Shown: positions 1 to 8,642, counted from the stretch's first letter. The stretch: DNA of 64,000 nucleotides from Cognatishimia sp. 1_MG-2023 (GCF_030548175.1 NZ_JAUORX010000005.1:186001-250000); one strand, 5' to 3'. The notes: generated by a model not told the origin, from the sequence alone. A program made the numbers and translations.

Positions 1-55
1 GATGCCGCAACTGGCTGAAAGTGGTTACCTAAAGGCGCTGACGTTCCGCCTATGA
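1..55 (+). CDS. 3' end of an unidentified gene (partial)
   Basis: An open frame enters from the left edge and ends in TGA at 53-55; the last residues read AESGYLKALTFRL. Its stop overlaps the start codon of the PIN-domain gene in an ATGA arrangement, so the two are probably translationally coupled and co-transcribed. Too little is visible to assign a family. A DNA-binding antitoxin-like partner is possible because of the PIN neighbour, but that is a guess. Confidence 0.5.
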   Translation, partial: MPQLAESGYLKALTFRL

Positions 56-591
56 AGCTCTTGCTCGACACCTGCGTCATCTATCCAACTGTGATGCGAG
101 AGATGCTGTTGGGTGTCGCCAAAGCCGGATTGTTTGAACCCCTGTGGTCTGCGCGCATTCTTGAGGAATGGGCGCGGGCTGCTCGCAAGATTGGCCCAAC
201 GGGTGAGGTGCAAGCGCGGGCAGAGGTGGCCTTGCTACGCGCCGCATGGCCCAAGGCCGAGGTGGTTTGGCGTCCCTCTTTAGAGGCACGGTTGTATTTG
301 CCGGATGCCGCAGATGTGCATGTATTGGCTGCCGCGATCGACGGTCATGCCGATGCGATTGTCACGCTGAACGCCAAAGATTTCCCTAAAAACACTTTGG
401 CCGAAGAGGGTCTAAAGCGCATCGCACCGGATGAATTGCTCTGGCAATTCTGGGTGGATCAACCTGATCTGGTAACAGGCGTCGCCGAAGCTGTGCGTGC
501 CGAGGCATCGCGTCTTTCAGGTGAAACTTGGGAAATGCGCCCGCTGTTGAAAAAGGCGCGCCTGCCGCGCCTGGCCAAAGCGCTGCGCTAA
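52..591 (+). CDS. PIN-domain protein (Rhodobacteraceae family)
   Basis: A 179-residue protein opening with LLLDTCVIYP, where the Asp is the first acidic metal ligand of the PIN nuclease fold. Further acidic residues lie around 89-95 (DAADVHVLA) and in DAIVTLNAKDF near 110-120, the usual spacing for a PIN active site. PIN proteins are Mg-dependent ribonucleases, often toxins of toxin-antitoxin pairs. The start overlaps the stop of the upstream frame by 4 bp, as expected for a two-gene unit, but that partner lies outside the window. The protein is longer than a typical VapC (about 130 residues) because of a C-terminal basic tail, so a toxin role is only one possibility. Its stop lies 2 bp from the stop of the convergent M48 gene. 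Confidence 0.8.
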   Translation: MKLLLDTCVIYPTVMREMLLGVAKAGLFEPLWSARILEEWARAARKIGPTGEVQARAEVALLRAAWPKAEVVWRPSLEARLYLPDAADVHVLAAAIDGHADAIVTLNAKDFPKNTLAEEGLKRIAPDELLWQFWVDQPDLVTGVAEAVRAEASRLSGETWEMRPLLKKARLPRLAKALR

Positions 592-593
592 GC

Positions 594-1283
594 CTATTCG
601 CTGACGCCCCATTTGGTTTCCAGTTTTTCAATGGCTAGAATGCGCTGTTCCGTTTTGGGATGGCTTAGCAACCACGCGGGCATCGTGCCCTTGTTGGCCG
701 CAGTCAGTGCCTCGAGCTTGGTGAACAGCGATTTCTGTGGGGCCGTACCGATCCCGGCTTTGGTCAGCAAAGCGGCTGCGTATTCATCAGCCTCATATTC
801 GTCAGACCGCGACAAACGTGCCGCTAACAGCCGTGTCAGCCCATTGGCAATCCAACCGCCAATTCCCGGAATAAACCGCGTCAGGATCATCGCAAGGGCG
901 GTGCGCAGGGCGTTCTGACCGGAAAAGTCGATCATACGACGGCGTGAATGGCCAAGGGCCACGTGACCCAATTCGTGCGCAATAACGCTGGCCAGTTCTT
1001 CGCCAGAAACATCGCCCTGCGTATACCGGTTGTAGAATCCTCTGGTGATAAAGATACGCCCGTCAGGTGCCGCAAGGCCGTTTACAGGTTCAATCTCATA
1101 GATATGTACTTTGATACGCGGCAATTCTAGCGACGCCGCCATGCGATCAATTAGCTTTTTAAGCGTTGGATCTGCAAGCTCGGTGGATTGTTCATCCAAC
1201 ATGCGCGCGGTGCGCCACGCTGAAAAACGGTACATGATCAGGCCGTAAACAATGGCGAGGATGATGGGGGTAAATCGCAACAT
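594..1283 (-). CDS. M48-family membrane-anchored metallopeptidase
   Basis: A 229-residue protein with an N-terminal hydrophobic segment (residues 5-20), the zinc-binding motif HELGH at 103-107 and a third ligand Glu in SDEYEADEYAA near 160-167. This is the M48 (HtpX/Ste24/Oma1-like) arrangement for envelope proteases that degrade damaged membrane proteins. It lacks the four transmembrane helices of HtpX and is closer to the short periplasm-facing M48 proteins. It is the last gene of a co-directional run starting with moxR at 5.9 kb and follows DedA by 43 bp, so it may share that transcript. Substrate is unknown. Confidence 0.85.
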   Translation of the reverse strand: MLRFTPIILAIVYGLIMYRFSAWRTARMLDEQSTELADPTLKKLIDRMAASLELPRIKVHIYEIEPVNGLAAPDGRIFITRGFYNRYTQGDVSGEELASVIAHELGHVALGHSRRRMIDFSGQNALRTALAMILTRFIPGIGGWIANGLTRLLAARLSRSDEYEADEYAAALLTKAGIGTAPQKSLFTKLEALTAANKGTMPAWLLSHPKTEQRILAIEKLETKWGVSE

Positions 1284-1326
1284 GATTTGTATATGGGGTT
1301 CCTAAGCAGCCGTATCAATTCGCTGA

Positions 1327-1935
1327 TTAATTTGCCGGGGCAATTGCGCGTTTTCGATTGTGTTTCACTAACCAAATGCCAAATCCCAGCATCACGCATA
1401 TGGCGGCCAATAGCCCCAAAACATCACCAGCCAAGTCAGATGCCATCGATAAATTGTCAGCAAAGACATAGCCAAGCCCTACATAGAGGCTTACCCAAAC
1501 GCATTCGCCCAGAATTCCAAACAATGCGAATTTCCAAACCGGTACAGCGGCCACGCCGCTGGCAAAGTTCATGTACGGGCCAAGCGGGGAGAACAGCCAG
1601 CGGCTGAGAAAGATACCCATGCCGCCCCAGTTTGTCAGAAAGCTGTCGGCTCTAGCCATGACATTGGCCCGTTTTGGGGACTGGGTCATGAAGTTTTCAA
1701 GCTGGGTGCGTCCGCGTGAGGCTAATTGATAGCCGGCAAAATCGCCGGCAATGGCACCACAGAGAGCGGACAAAACAGAAGACATCATAGGTAAGTCGCC
1801 CGTTGCTACAAAGGCGCCACCTGACAGCATTAATAGGGATGCGGGAACAGGCATGGCCAAGCAGCTTAGGAACGTCGTCAGGAACAACAGGATTACACCG
1901 TAATCGGCAAGCGCGCTGATCATCCAATCTGTCAT
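1327..1935 (-). CDS. DedA-family (VTT domain) membrane protein
   Basis: A 202-residue polytopic protein with several hydrophobic segments. Around 90-125 it has a re-entrant region with FLSRWLFSPLGPYMNFASG, matching the conserved F/Y-x-x-R-x3-G/P-x4-G signature of DedA/VTT proteins, which act in undecaprenyl phosphate or phospholipid flipping and envelope homeostasis. The start overlaps the stop of the upstream 114-residue gene by 4 bp (ATGA), so the two are translationally coupled. Specific lipid substrate cannot be read from sequence. Confidence 0.85.
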   Translation of the reverse strand: MTDWMISALADYGVILLFLTTFLSCLAMPVPASLLMLSGGAFVATGDLPMMSSVLSALCGAIAGDFAGYQLASRGRTQLENFMTQSPKRANVMARADSFLTNWGGMGIFLSRWLFSPLGPYMNFASGVAAVPVWKFALFGILGECVWVSLYVGLGYVFADNLSMASDLAGDVLGLLAAICVMLGFGIWLVKHNRKRAIAPAN

Positions 1936-2276
1936 TTGCGCTGCCGCTCCTCAGCGCCTTGAGCGAGTATCGCTTCGACCTCTGCCAACACTTGTTCAAC
2001 GGGTACGCCACGTATCTCGGCAATATAGGTCAATGTTGGGCGTTCTTTGCTAGGTTTAGGCATGTTTAACGCACGCCCCAGTTCTTTGGGGTCCATACCC
2101 CAAGAATGGGCGATATAGCGTGGTGTCATCCATGCCTGAGGCGTCTGATTGCGATGCGCTGGATCTGCCCAATAGACCATGTCCAAAACCAATCGACCGG
2201 CAAAGAATAGCGTCAACGCCAATGCCAGCAAAAAGCCCGGTCCAGCGATCGGATGGGCTTTCAGAAGTTTTAGCAT
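1932..2276 (-). CDS. Uncharacterised single-pass membrane protein
   Basis: A 114-residue protein with one hydrophobic helix at about 12-34, followed by a soluble part containing YIAHSWGMDPKELGRALNMP and a second half (TLTYIAEIRGVPVEQVLAEV) that resembles a small helical, helix-turn-helix-like unit. I do not recognise a named family. It is coupled to dedA downstream (ATGA overlap) and lies 64 bp after the VWA gene. The arrangement suggests a membrane-anchored accessory protein for DedA or the MoxR/VWA operon. Confidence 0.7.
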   Translation of the reverse strand: MLKLLKAHPIAGPGFLLALALTLFFAGRLVLDMVYWADPAHRNQTPQAWMTPRYIAHSWGMDPKELGRALNMPKPSKERPTLTYIAEIRGVPVEQVLAEVEAILAQGAEERQRK

Positions 2277-2340
2277 GCAGAGTCACTTTCTAAATTCGGC
2301 TTTGGGTATCTGATGGGAAGTCCCACCAGAACACAAGGGT

Positions 2341-3525
2341 TCAACGCGTCAGGTCGCGCATTCCGTCGCCCAAACCGGCCAAAGTCATAGGTACCATACG
2401 ATCCTCGAATATCTCGCGGATCATGCCAATAGAGTGGGTATAGTCCCAATGTTGCTGGGGCACCGGATTGATCCAAAGATGCGAAGGCCACTGTTCACGC
2501 GCGCGTTCCAACCAGGTTTGGCCGGCTTCCTTGTTCCAGTGCTCATTCGCGCCACCCGGATATGCGATTTCGTAGGGCGACATCGAAGCATCCCCAACAA
2601 AGATGCATTTGTAATCTGACCCATAGGTGCGCAGCACATCCATCGTGTCGATCTGTTGATCCCACCGGCGGTTGTTGTCGCGCCACACACCTTCATACAG
2701 GCAGTTGTGGAAGTAGAAATATTTCAGATGTTTGAATTCAGCACGGGCCGCAGAGAACAACTCTTCGACCACCTGAATATGCGGGTCCATTGATCCGCCA
2801 ACATCCAAGAACAACAGCACTTTGACAGCATTGCGCCGCTCGGGGCGGGTTTTCACATCAAGATAGCCGTTTTCTGCGGTGGCGCGAATAGTGCCGTCCA
2901 GATCAAGCTCATCCGCCGCACCATCACGCGCCCAGCGGCGCAAGCGTTTCAGCGCGACTTTGATGTTGCGAGTGCCCAGTTCAACGCTGTCATCAAGATT
3001 ACGAAACTCGCGCTTATCCCAGACTTTCACTGCCCGTCGATGGCGGCTTTCTTTCTGGCCAATTCGGACGCCTTCGGGATTGTACCCATAGGCCCCAAAG
3101 GGCGAGGTACCAGCGGTGCCAATCCACTTGTTGCCACCCTGATGGCGGCTTTGTTGTTCTTTTAGCCGCTCTTTCAGCGTTTCCATCAGCTTGTCAAAGC
3201 CGCCCATCGCCTCGATTTCGGCTTTTTCTTCGGCGGACAGATGCTTTTCTGCCATCTTGCGCAGCCATTCTTCGGGGATGTCGACCGCATCCAAAACGTC
3301 TTGTGCTGAAATAGCCTCTAACCCTTCGAAGGTCGCAGCAAAGGCGCGATCGAATTTGTCGAGATTGCGTTCATCTTTGACCATGGACACACGGGCCAGG
3401 TAATAGAATGCCTCGGTGTCATAGGTCGCCAAACCTGTTTTCAAAGCTGCTAGAAAACTTAGGTATTCCCGCAGACTAACTGGAACACCAGCTGTCCTAA
3501 GATTTTCAAACAACGGCTGAAACAT
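2341..3525 (-). CDS. VWA (CoxE-like) domain protein, MoxR partner
   Basis: A 394-residue soluble protein. The N-terminal ~200 residues are helical and charged; the C-terminal half is a von Willebrand A domain starting at VLLFLDVGGSMDPH near residue 240. The MIDAS motif reads D-x-G-G-S instead of the classic D-x-S-x-S, a variant I associate with CoxE-type members. VWA proteins of this kind work with MoxR AAA+ ATPases in metal insertion or complex maturation. A moxR gene lies 1.6 kb upstream in the same operon, separated by a lipoprotein and a small membrane protein. No cox or carbon-monoxide dehydrogenase genes are nearby, so the client is unknown. Confidence 0.85.
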   Translation of the reverse strand: MFQPLFENLRTAGVPVSLREYLSFLAALKTGLATYDTEAFYYLARVSMVKDERNLDKFDRAFAATFEGLEAISAQDVLDAVDIPEEWLRKMAEKHLSAEEKAEIEAMGGFDKLMETLKERLKEQQSRHQGGNKWIGTAGTSPFGAYGYNPEGVRIGQKESRHRRAVKVWDKREFRNLDDSVELGTRNIKVALKRLRRWARDGAADELDLDGTIRATAENGYLDVKTRPERRNAVKVLLFLDVGGSMDPHIQVVEELFSAARAEFKHLKYFYFHNCLYEGVWRDNNRRWDQQIDTMDVLRTYGSDYKCIFVGDASMSPYEIAYPGGANEHWNKEAGQTWLERAREQWPSHLWINPVPQQHWDYTHSIGMIREIFEDRMVPMTLAGLGDGMRDLTR

Positions 3526-3533
3526 GGGTTAGG

Positions 3534-3716
3534 TCACCGCACAGAATACAATTTATCAAGCGTAACCGTTGCTACGACGCCAACCAGAGCGAAGGCGATG
3601 GCGTAGCCCACGGCGTATTGCAGAATGTCTGCAAATTTACCGTTGCGACGTTTGGCTGTGAATGCGCCAATGAGGGCACCCAATAGGGCGGGAATGATCA
3701 CGATCATTTTGCTCAA
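3534..3716 (-). CDS. Small two-helix membrane protein of the MoxR/VWA operon
   Basis: A 60-residue protein with two hydrophobic stretches (about 4-20 and 35-53) joined by a short basic loop, TAKRRNGKF. It is probably a hairpin membrane protein with the loop in the cytoplasm. Its start overlaps the stop of the DUF2927 lipoprotein by 4 bp and its stop lies 8 bp before the VWA start, so it is clearly part of the operon. No known family is recognised. It could anchor the cytoplasmic MoxR/VWA pair near the periplasmic lipoprotein, which is speculation. Confidence 0.7.
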   Translation of the reverse strand: MSKMIVIIPALLGALIGAFTAKRRNGKFADILQYAVGYAIAFALVGVVATVTLDKLYSVR

Positions 3717-5095
3717 AAACTCCTGTTATTTGGGTTCAGCATCGCCACTTCGCGTAGCTTGGCGCGCACAGCCCAATCTGGGCCGAACCCGTATCGCGCC
3801 CAGCCCAAACTGTCCACCCGCGCAGCCTGTGCTTCGGGCAATCGACCTAGTGTCGCAAGCGCTTCGGATCGCAGCATTAAAAGTGATGCAAGTTGCACAG
3901 CATTTTCAAACCGACGGGCGGTTTCGATATTTGCGTCAATAATACGCAGGGCTTCGCGTGGTTTGCCTTGTGCCAATTCATAGGCCGCAAGCTGCGTTGA
4001 AACGATGCTGCGATGCGGGCCGTTTGGCGCACTTTGGCCAAAATAGAGGTCCGCCGCTCGGTAGTGTTGATTGGCTGTCAGCCCGTCCTGTGATTGCAAC
4101 AGCCGAGCCAATGCAAAATGGCTAAAGCCGCGACGGTGATCGGTCCAGCCCTGTGATTGCGCGATTTGAATGGCGCGCGTAGCTTCACCAAGTCGCCTTG
4201 CATTGTTACCTGTTGGGCCAAGTGCGTTTTGAATGGCATTGATCCATGCACGCGGCGTGCCAGACCGTTGCGAGGAAGGACGCCCATCGCCTTGTGGGTT
4301 CAATCGGCTCAGAATGCTTGGCAGACGTGCAGCCACCTGATTGCGCGTCATTCCGTTTTGCAGCGCCGGATCGTAGTAGGCGCGCAGGACGAGCATATCA
4401 AAACCCGTCAAAACTGCATGAAAGTTGTCATCGTTAAAGACGCTGTCATCCAACCGATAAAGGTCATTCAACGGCCCAAGTGCCTGCGCCAACTCTTCGT
4501 GCAAACAGTCGCGCACATCCTGGGGGCTGGTGTCATAGGGCAAAAAGATCGCCAATTGCTCGCGCTTTTGTAGCGATGCCCAATCTGTGCGTACCGAACC
4601 ACGGGCACGACGATAGTCTGCCAAGCTGCTGACATTGGGCACTACGAAACAGGCCGCGTGGGGCAGGGCGCGGCGAATGTCTCGCTTTGCAACGGATTGA
4701 ATTGTGATATTCGCCCGGCCTTGGTTGATCAGACGAATGTCCAATCCCGCTTCGGTTCGAAGGCGACCCAGAAGTTGCGACAAGTCGTTGCGCAATGTTG
4801 TGGTTTGCCGACCTTCTAGTTTTACCGTGATAGGCGCTTCAAATCGCGTCAGCAGCGGAATGTCACGTCCGCTTTCCAAGGCAAAGCTTAGATCAAGGAA
4901 ATCCCTCGCAATATCGCCATTGGAACGTGTCGGCGCAGTACCGCGAGCTGCCCGAAAACTTTTGACCGGCGGCAAGCTGGTTTCGGCGACCTTGGCGCGC
5001 GTTGGATGGGCTGGTTCGTCAAGCGATGGCGCACTACAGGCGGCAAGCGCTAGGCTTGCGGCCCATGTCACCTTTTTAAGGGACGTAATGATCAC
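3713..5095 (-). CDS. DUF2927 lipoprotein with C-terminal repeat-like helices
   Basis: A 460-residue predicted lipoprotein. The signal sequence ends in a lipobox (ALAACSAP, Cys near residue 20). Residues ~65-250 match the DUF2927 pattern seen in Rhodobacteraceae, including RDIRRALPHAACFVVPN and DCLHEELAQALGPLNDL; the HEELAQ stretch looks like a degenerate metallopeptidase-type helix. The C-terminal 150 residues are alanine- and leucine-rich helical pairs resembling TPR repeats. It overlaps moxR (upstream) and the 60-residue gene (downstream) by 4 bp each, tying an envelope lipoprotein to a cytoplasmic MoxR/VWA pair. Function is unknown; proteolysis or scaffolding are candidates. Confidence 0.75.
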   Translation of the reverse strand: MIITSLKKVTWAASLALAACSAPSLDEPAHPTRAKVAETSLPPVKSFRAARGTAPTRSNGDIARDFLDLSFALESGRDIPLLTRFEAPITVKLEGRQTTTLRNDLSQLLGRLRTEAGLDIRLINQGRANITIQSVAKRDIRRALPHAACFVVPNVSSLADYRRARGSVRTDWASLQKREQLAIFLPYDTSPQDVRDCLHEELAQALGPLNDLYRLDDSVFNDDNFHAVLTGFDMLVLRAYYDPALQNGMTRNQVAARLPSILSRLNPQGDGRPSSQRSGTPRAWINAIQNALGPTGNNARRLGEATRAIQIAQSQGWTDHRRGFSHFALARLLQSQDGLTANQHYRAADLYFGQSAPNGPHRSIVSTQLAAYELAQGKPREALRIIDANIETARRFENAVQLASLLMLRSEALATLGRLPEAQAARVDSLGWARYGFGPDWAVRAKLREVAMLNPNNRSF

Positions 5096-5931
5096 CGGCC
5101 AGAACGCGCCATAAAGGCCAAACGTTCAAACAAATGCACATCCTGTTCATTCTTAAGCAATGCGCCATGCAGCTTTGGCAACAGGTTCGCGCCTTCGCGC
5201 TTTAAATCCTCAGGCGTTAGATCTTCGGCCAGCAAAAGCTTGAGCCAATCAATCACCTCGGACGTCGATGGTTTTTTCTTGAGGCCACGCGTTTCGCGAA
5301 TGTCGTAGAATTCGGTTAAAGCCGCTGTCAGCAGCGCATCTTTGATCGCTGGGTGGTGCACTTTGACAATCGCGCGCATCGTGTCTGCATCAGGGAAGCT
5401 AATGTAGTGAAAGAAACAACGCCGCAAAAAGGCATCCGGCAGCTCTTTTTCATTGTTCGATGTAATAATGATGATCGGGCGATGTTTCGCTTTTACGGTT
5501 TCACCAGTCTCGTAAACATAGAACTCCATCTTATCGAGTTCCTGCAGCAGGTCATTTGGGAATTCGATATCTGCTTTGTCGATTTCATCAATCAACAGCA
5601 CCACTTTCTCACCGGCTTCAAAGGCCTCCCAAAGCTTACCTTTGCGGATGTAGTTTTTGACGTCATGTACACGTTCATCGCCCAACTGGCTGTCGCGCAA
5701 CCGGCTAACTGCATCATATTCGTAAAGACCTTGCTGGGCCTTAGTGGTGGATTTCACATTCCACTCAATCATGCGCAGGCCAAGACCCGCTGCCACCTGT
5801 TTTGCCAGCTCAGTTTTGCCTGTGCCTGGCTCGCCCTTGACCAACAAAGGGCGCTCAAGTGTGACCGCTGCGTTCACCGCAATCGTTAGATCGGCGGTTG
5901 CCACATAGGTTTCGGTGCCTTCAAATTTCAT
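5092..5931 (-). CDS. MoxR-family AAA+ ATPase
   Basis: A 279-residue AAA+ protein. Walker A is GEPGTGKT at 33-40, Walker B LLIDEID at 112-118, followed by sensor-type residues in IIITSNNEKELPDAFLRRCFF (asparagine sensor and arginine finger region). MoxR proteins are chaperones that with a VWA partner activate enzymes or assemble complexes. It heads the minus-strand operon; the DUF2927 gene overlaps its stop by 4 bp and the CoxE-like VWA gene is two genes further. The 173 bp between it and dksA, which is divergent, should hold both promoters. Confidence 0.9.
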   Translation of the reverse strand: MKFEGTETYVATADLTIAVNAAVTLERPLLVKGEPGTGKTELAKQVAAGLGLRMIEWNVKSTTKAQQGLYEYDAVSRLRDSQLGDERVHDVKNYIRKGKLWEAFEAGEKVVLLIDEIDKADIEFPNDLLQELDKMEFYVYETGETVKAKHRPIIIITSNNEKELPDAFLRRCFFHYISFPDADTMRAIVKVHHPAIKDALLTAALTEFYDIRETRGLKKKPSTSEVIDWLKLLLAEDLTPEDLKREGANLLPKLHGALLKNEQDVHLFERLAFMARSGR

Positions 5932-6104
5932 CTGTATTCCAGTTTGCGCGTTGCCTTAATTGCAACCTAACGTGAACGGAATTTCACCGCAATGCGACGT
6001 TAGAGGTAGTGACAATCTGTTATCACTAAGATACACGCACGCTCGTAGGGGTGGGTTGTGTAAGTGAATTACAACTGAGGCAATCCCACAAAGAGGGAGC
6101 GGAA

Positions 6105-6527
6105 ATGAAAGCAGAAGTTTTCCTGCCGGATGACTATCGTCCCGCAGACGACGAGCCGTTTATGAATGATCGGCAAAAAGAGTACTTTCGACGTAAGCTA
6201 AACGCTTGGAAGCTAGAGCTTTTGGCTGAAACACGCGACACAATCGAAGGGTTGCAGGATAACACCCGCAACATCCCAGACATTGCTGATCGTGCGAGCG
6301 AAGAAACAGATCGTGCGCTAGAACTGCGGACACGTGATCGCCAACGCAAACTGGTTTCCAAAATCGACTCAGCACTGCGCCGTATCGACGAAGGTGAATT
6401 CGGGTACTGCGAAGTAACAGGTGATCCGATCTCGCTGAAACGTCTGGATGCGCGTCCTATCGCCACCATGACACTAGAAGCACAAGAGCGTCACGAGCGC
6501 CGCGAAAAGGTTCACCGCGACGACTAA
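6105..6527 (+). CDS. dksA: RNA polymerase-binding transcription factor DksA (cysteine-poor form)
   Basis: A 140-residue DksA. The start at 6105 is chosen because AGGGAG lies just upstream; an in-frame start at 6051 would add 18 unconserved residues. The long coiled coil spans about 20-95, with an acidic tip region near 58-70 (IPDIADRASEETD). The C-terminal finger is degenerate: only Cys102 remains in GYCEVTGD, and the later cysteines are replaced (TLEAQ). DksA binds in the RNA polymerase secondary channel and, with ppGpp, retunes rRNA and biosynthetic promoters. Zinc-independent DksA of this type is known in Rhodobacter, so function is expected. A strong terminator follows. Confidence 0.93.
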   Translation: MKAEVFLPDDYRPADDEPFMNDRQKEYFRRKLNAWKLELLAETRDTIEGLQDNTRNIPDIADRASEETDRALELRTRDRQRKLVSKIDSALRRIDEGEFGYCEVTGDPISLKRLDARPIATMTLEAQERHERREKVHRDD

Positions 6528-6555
6528 TCGCGCTGAACAATCCAAGATAATAAAT

Positions 6556-6583
6556 CGCCGGGGCTTTCGCCTCGGCGTTTTTC
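6556..6583 (+). terminator. Rho-independent terminator of dksA
   Basis: An 8-bp GC stem (CGCCGGGG paired with CCTCGGCG, one mismatch) closed by a CTTTCG loop and followed by TTTTT. It sits 28 bp after the dksA stop and directly before the monooxygenase gene. Confidence 0.88.
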
Positions 6584-6599
6584 GTTTCAAAAGGGTGGC

Positions 6600-7772
6600 A
6601 TGAGTCTTTTAGGCATGGAAATTGGTGTTGTTGGTGGCGGGATCGGTGGTTTAACTGCGGCCCTTGGCTTGGCGCAGCGTGGTGCACAGGTCACTGTTCT
6701 GGAACAATCCGAAGCGATCAACGAAATCGGAGCTGGGCTGCAGATCAGCCCCAATGGCATGTGCGTCCTGCGCGCGCTTGGTTTGGGCGCAGAAATCGCA
6801 GAGCGCGCGGTTCAAGCCCAAGCCGTCGAATTGCGCGACTATAAACGCGCTGATTTGGTTACGCGCTTGGATTTGTCACTGCTGGCAGAGGATCAGCTTT
6901 ACTACTTCGTGCATCGTGCTGATTTAATTGATGTATTGGCCAAATCTTGCCGTGACGCTGGTGTTTCAATCCGACTTTTGCAAAAGGCTTGCGGTGTTAC
7001 ACCTGGTGACCGTCCGCAGGTATCGCTCGCGCAGCACGCGAACTTGCATGCGGACCTTATTATTGCAGCCGATGGCCTGCATTCCGTTGCGCGAAAGGCG
7101 CTAAATGGATCGTCAGCACCGTTTTTCACTCAACAAGTGGCGTGGCGCACGACGGTCCCTAACTCTGTAAATCACCCAAGCGCCGCCCGCGTTCACATGG
7201 GGCCAAAACGCCACGTCGTCAGCTATCCGCTACGTGAGGGAAAGCTGGTTAATCTGGTGGCTGTCCAAGAACGCCACGAATGGGCTGAAGAGGGCTGGGC
7301 GTTTAAAGACGACCCCGCAAACATGCAGCAGGTGTTCGCTGACTTTGGAGGTGATGTTCCCAAACTGATGGCAGGTGCAACGTCTGTTGGCCTTTGGGGG
7401 CTTTTCCGCCATCCAGTGGCCAAACACTGGGTCGGCGAAAACGTTGCATTGCTTGGCGATGCCGCGCATCCAACTCTGCCCTTCATGGCGCAAGGCGCCG
7501 TCATGGCGATTGAGGACGCTTGGGTTCTAGCCGATAGCCTAGCACGCTGCGACAGTATCGAGGCTGGCCTTGCTATGTATCAATCTCGTCGGTTTGATCG
7601 TGTGTCAAAGGTCGTGGAAACGGCAAATGGAAATGCCAAAAAATACCATCTTTCCAATCCCTTATTGCGCACAGTTGCACATTCTGGGATGCGGGCTTTA
7701 GGCAAGGTTGTACCGTCAAAAATGATGGGGCAATTTGATTGGATCTACCGGCATGATGTGACGGCGGAGTGA
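6600..7772 (+). CDS. FAD-dependent monooxygenase (salicylate hydroxylase-like)
   Basis: A 390-residue group A flavin monooxygenase. The Rossmann FAD motif GVVGGGIGG lies at about 9-17, and the second FAD-binding signature GDAAHPTLPFMAQGA lies near 284-298. Such enzymes use NAD(P)H and O2 to hydroxylate aromatic rings; sequence layout is closest to salicylate or 3-hydroxybenzoate hydroxylases rather than ubiquinone hydroxylases. AAGGGTG precedes the ATG at 6600; an ATG at 6615 is an alternative start. It stands alone after the dksA terminator, so no pathway context supports a particular substrate. Confidence 0.82.
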   Translation: MSLLGMEIGVVGGGIGGLTAALGLAQRGAQVTVLEQSEAINEIGAGLQISPNGMCVLRALGLGAEIAERAVQAQAVELRDYKRADLVTRLDLSLLAEDQLYYFVHRADLIDVLAKSCRDAGVSIRLLQKACGVTPGDRPQVSLAQHANLHADLIIAADGLHSVARKALNGSSAPFFTQQVAWRTTVPNSVNHPSAARVHMGPKRHVVSYPLREGKLVNLVAVQERHEWAEEGWAFKDDPANMQQVFADFGGDVPKLMAGATSVGLWGLFRHPVAKHWVGENVALLGDAAHPTLPFMAQGAVMAIEDAWVLADSLARCDSIEAGLAMYQSRRFDRVSKVVETANGNAKKYHLSNPLLRTVAHSGMRALGKVVPSKMMGQFDWIYRHDVTAE

Positions 7773-7808
7773 AGGCTTCGCTCTAACGACCCCTCACATC
7801 CTACGCAC

Positions 7809-8588
7809 TTAAACCGCCAGTTCCACCCATACAGGAACATGATCACTCGGCTTTTCACGGCCACGGATTTCTTTGTCGATCTGGCAATCCAGCAACAGAT
7901 CTGCGCATTGAGGGGACAATAGGAAGTGGTCGATGCGAATGCCGTCGTCACGGTTCCATGCGCCCGCTTGATAATCCCAAAATGAATAATGCTCTGGACC
8001 ATGGGTGCGGGCTCGGAACGCCTCTGTGAAACCTAGGTTCAAGAGCCGACGATAGGCCGCGCGGCTTTCTGGGCGGGCCAGCGCATCTTCTTGCCACGCT
8101 TCTGGTCGGCGCGCGTCTTCGTCTTGGGGAATAATGTTGTAGTCCCCGGCCATTAGAAAGGGTTCTTCACGTGATAGCAGAGTTTTCGCATGTTTGTGCA
8201 TCCGCTCCATCCACGCGAGTTTATAATCATACTTAGGCCCCGGAACCGGATTGCCATTCGGCAGATACAGACCACACACGCGGATCGGTGTGTCGGCCAT
8301 TACAGTCGCCTCAATCCAGCGCGCTTGTTCATCGCTCTCGTCACCGGGTAAGCCACGCACCACATCTTCCAGCGGGAATTTCGATAGGATCGCAACGCCG
8401 TTAAAGCTTTTCTGACCATGGGTTTCGAGCTGATAGCCTCGATCCTCAATGATCTCACGGGGGAACGCCTCGTCCACCGATTTGATTTCCTGCAACACAA
8501 CCACATCGGGCTGTGCCTCGTCCAACCACTGGGGAAGGGCATTGATACGGGCTTTGATCCCGTTAATATTGAACGTCGCGATTTTCAT
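7809..8588 (-). CDS. xth: Exodeoxyribonuclease III
   Basis: A 259-residue EEP-superfamily nuclease opening MKIATFNINGIKARI, with the catalytic motifs LQEIKSVDEAFP, GDYNIIP and DHVPVWVEL in the order of the AP endonuclease/ExoIII family. It incises abasic sites and digests DNA 3' to 5' in base-excision repair. Length is normal. It is transcribed alone, convergent with the monooxygenase and divergent from the SRPBCC gene with only 54 bp between the starts. Confidence 0.93.
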   Translation of the reverse strand: MKIATFNINGIKARINALPQWLDEAQPDVVVLQEIKSVDEAFPREIIEDRGYQLETHGQKSFNGVAILSKFPLEDVVRGLPGDESDEQARWIEATVMADTPIRVCGLYLPNGNPVPGPKYDYKLAWMERMHKHAKTLLSREEPFLMAGDYNIIPQDEDARRPEAWQEDALARPESRAAYRRLLNLGFTEAFRARTHGPEHYSFWDYQAGAWNRDDGIRIDHFLLSPQCADLLLDCQIDKEIRGREKPSDHVPVWVELAV

Positions 8589-8642
8589 GCGGCGACTATG
8601 GCGTTATCAGTGGGTACGCTCAACCCGAATTCAGGTGCATAC

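Noticed and set aside
5353-5889. 178-residue frame opposite moxR
   Set aside because: Antisense shadow of a well-conserved AAA+ gene.
6017-6032. CTGTTATCACTAAGAT before dksA, similar to the eno palindrome
   Set aside because: Arms are imperfect (several mismatches), so it is not a convincing operator.
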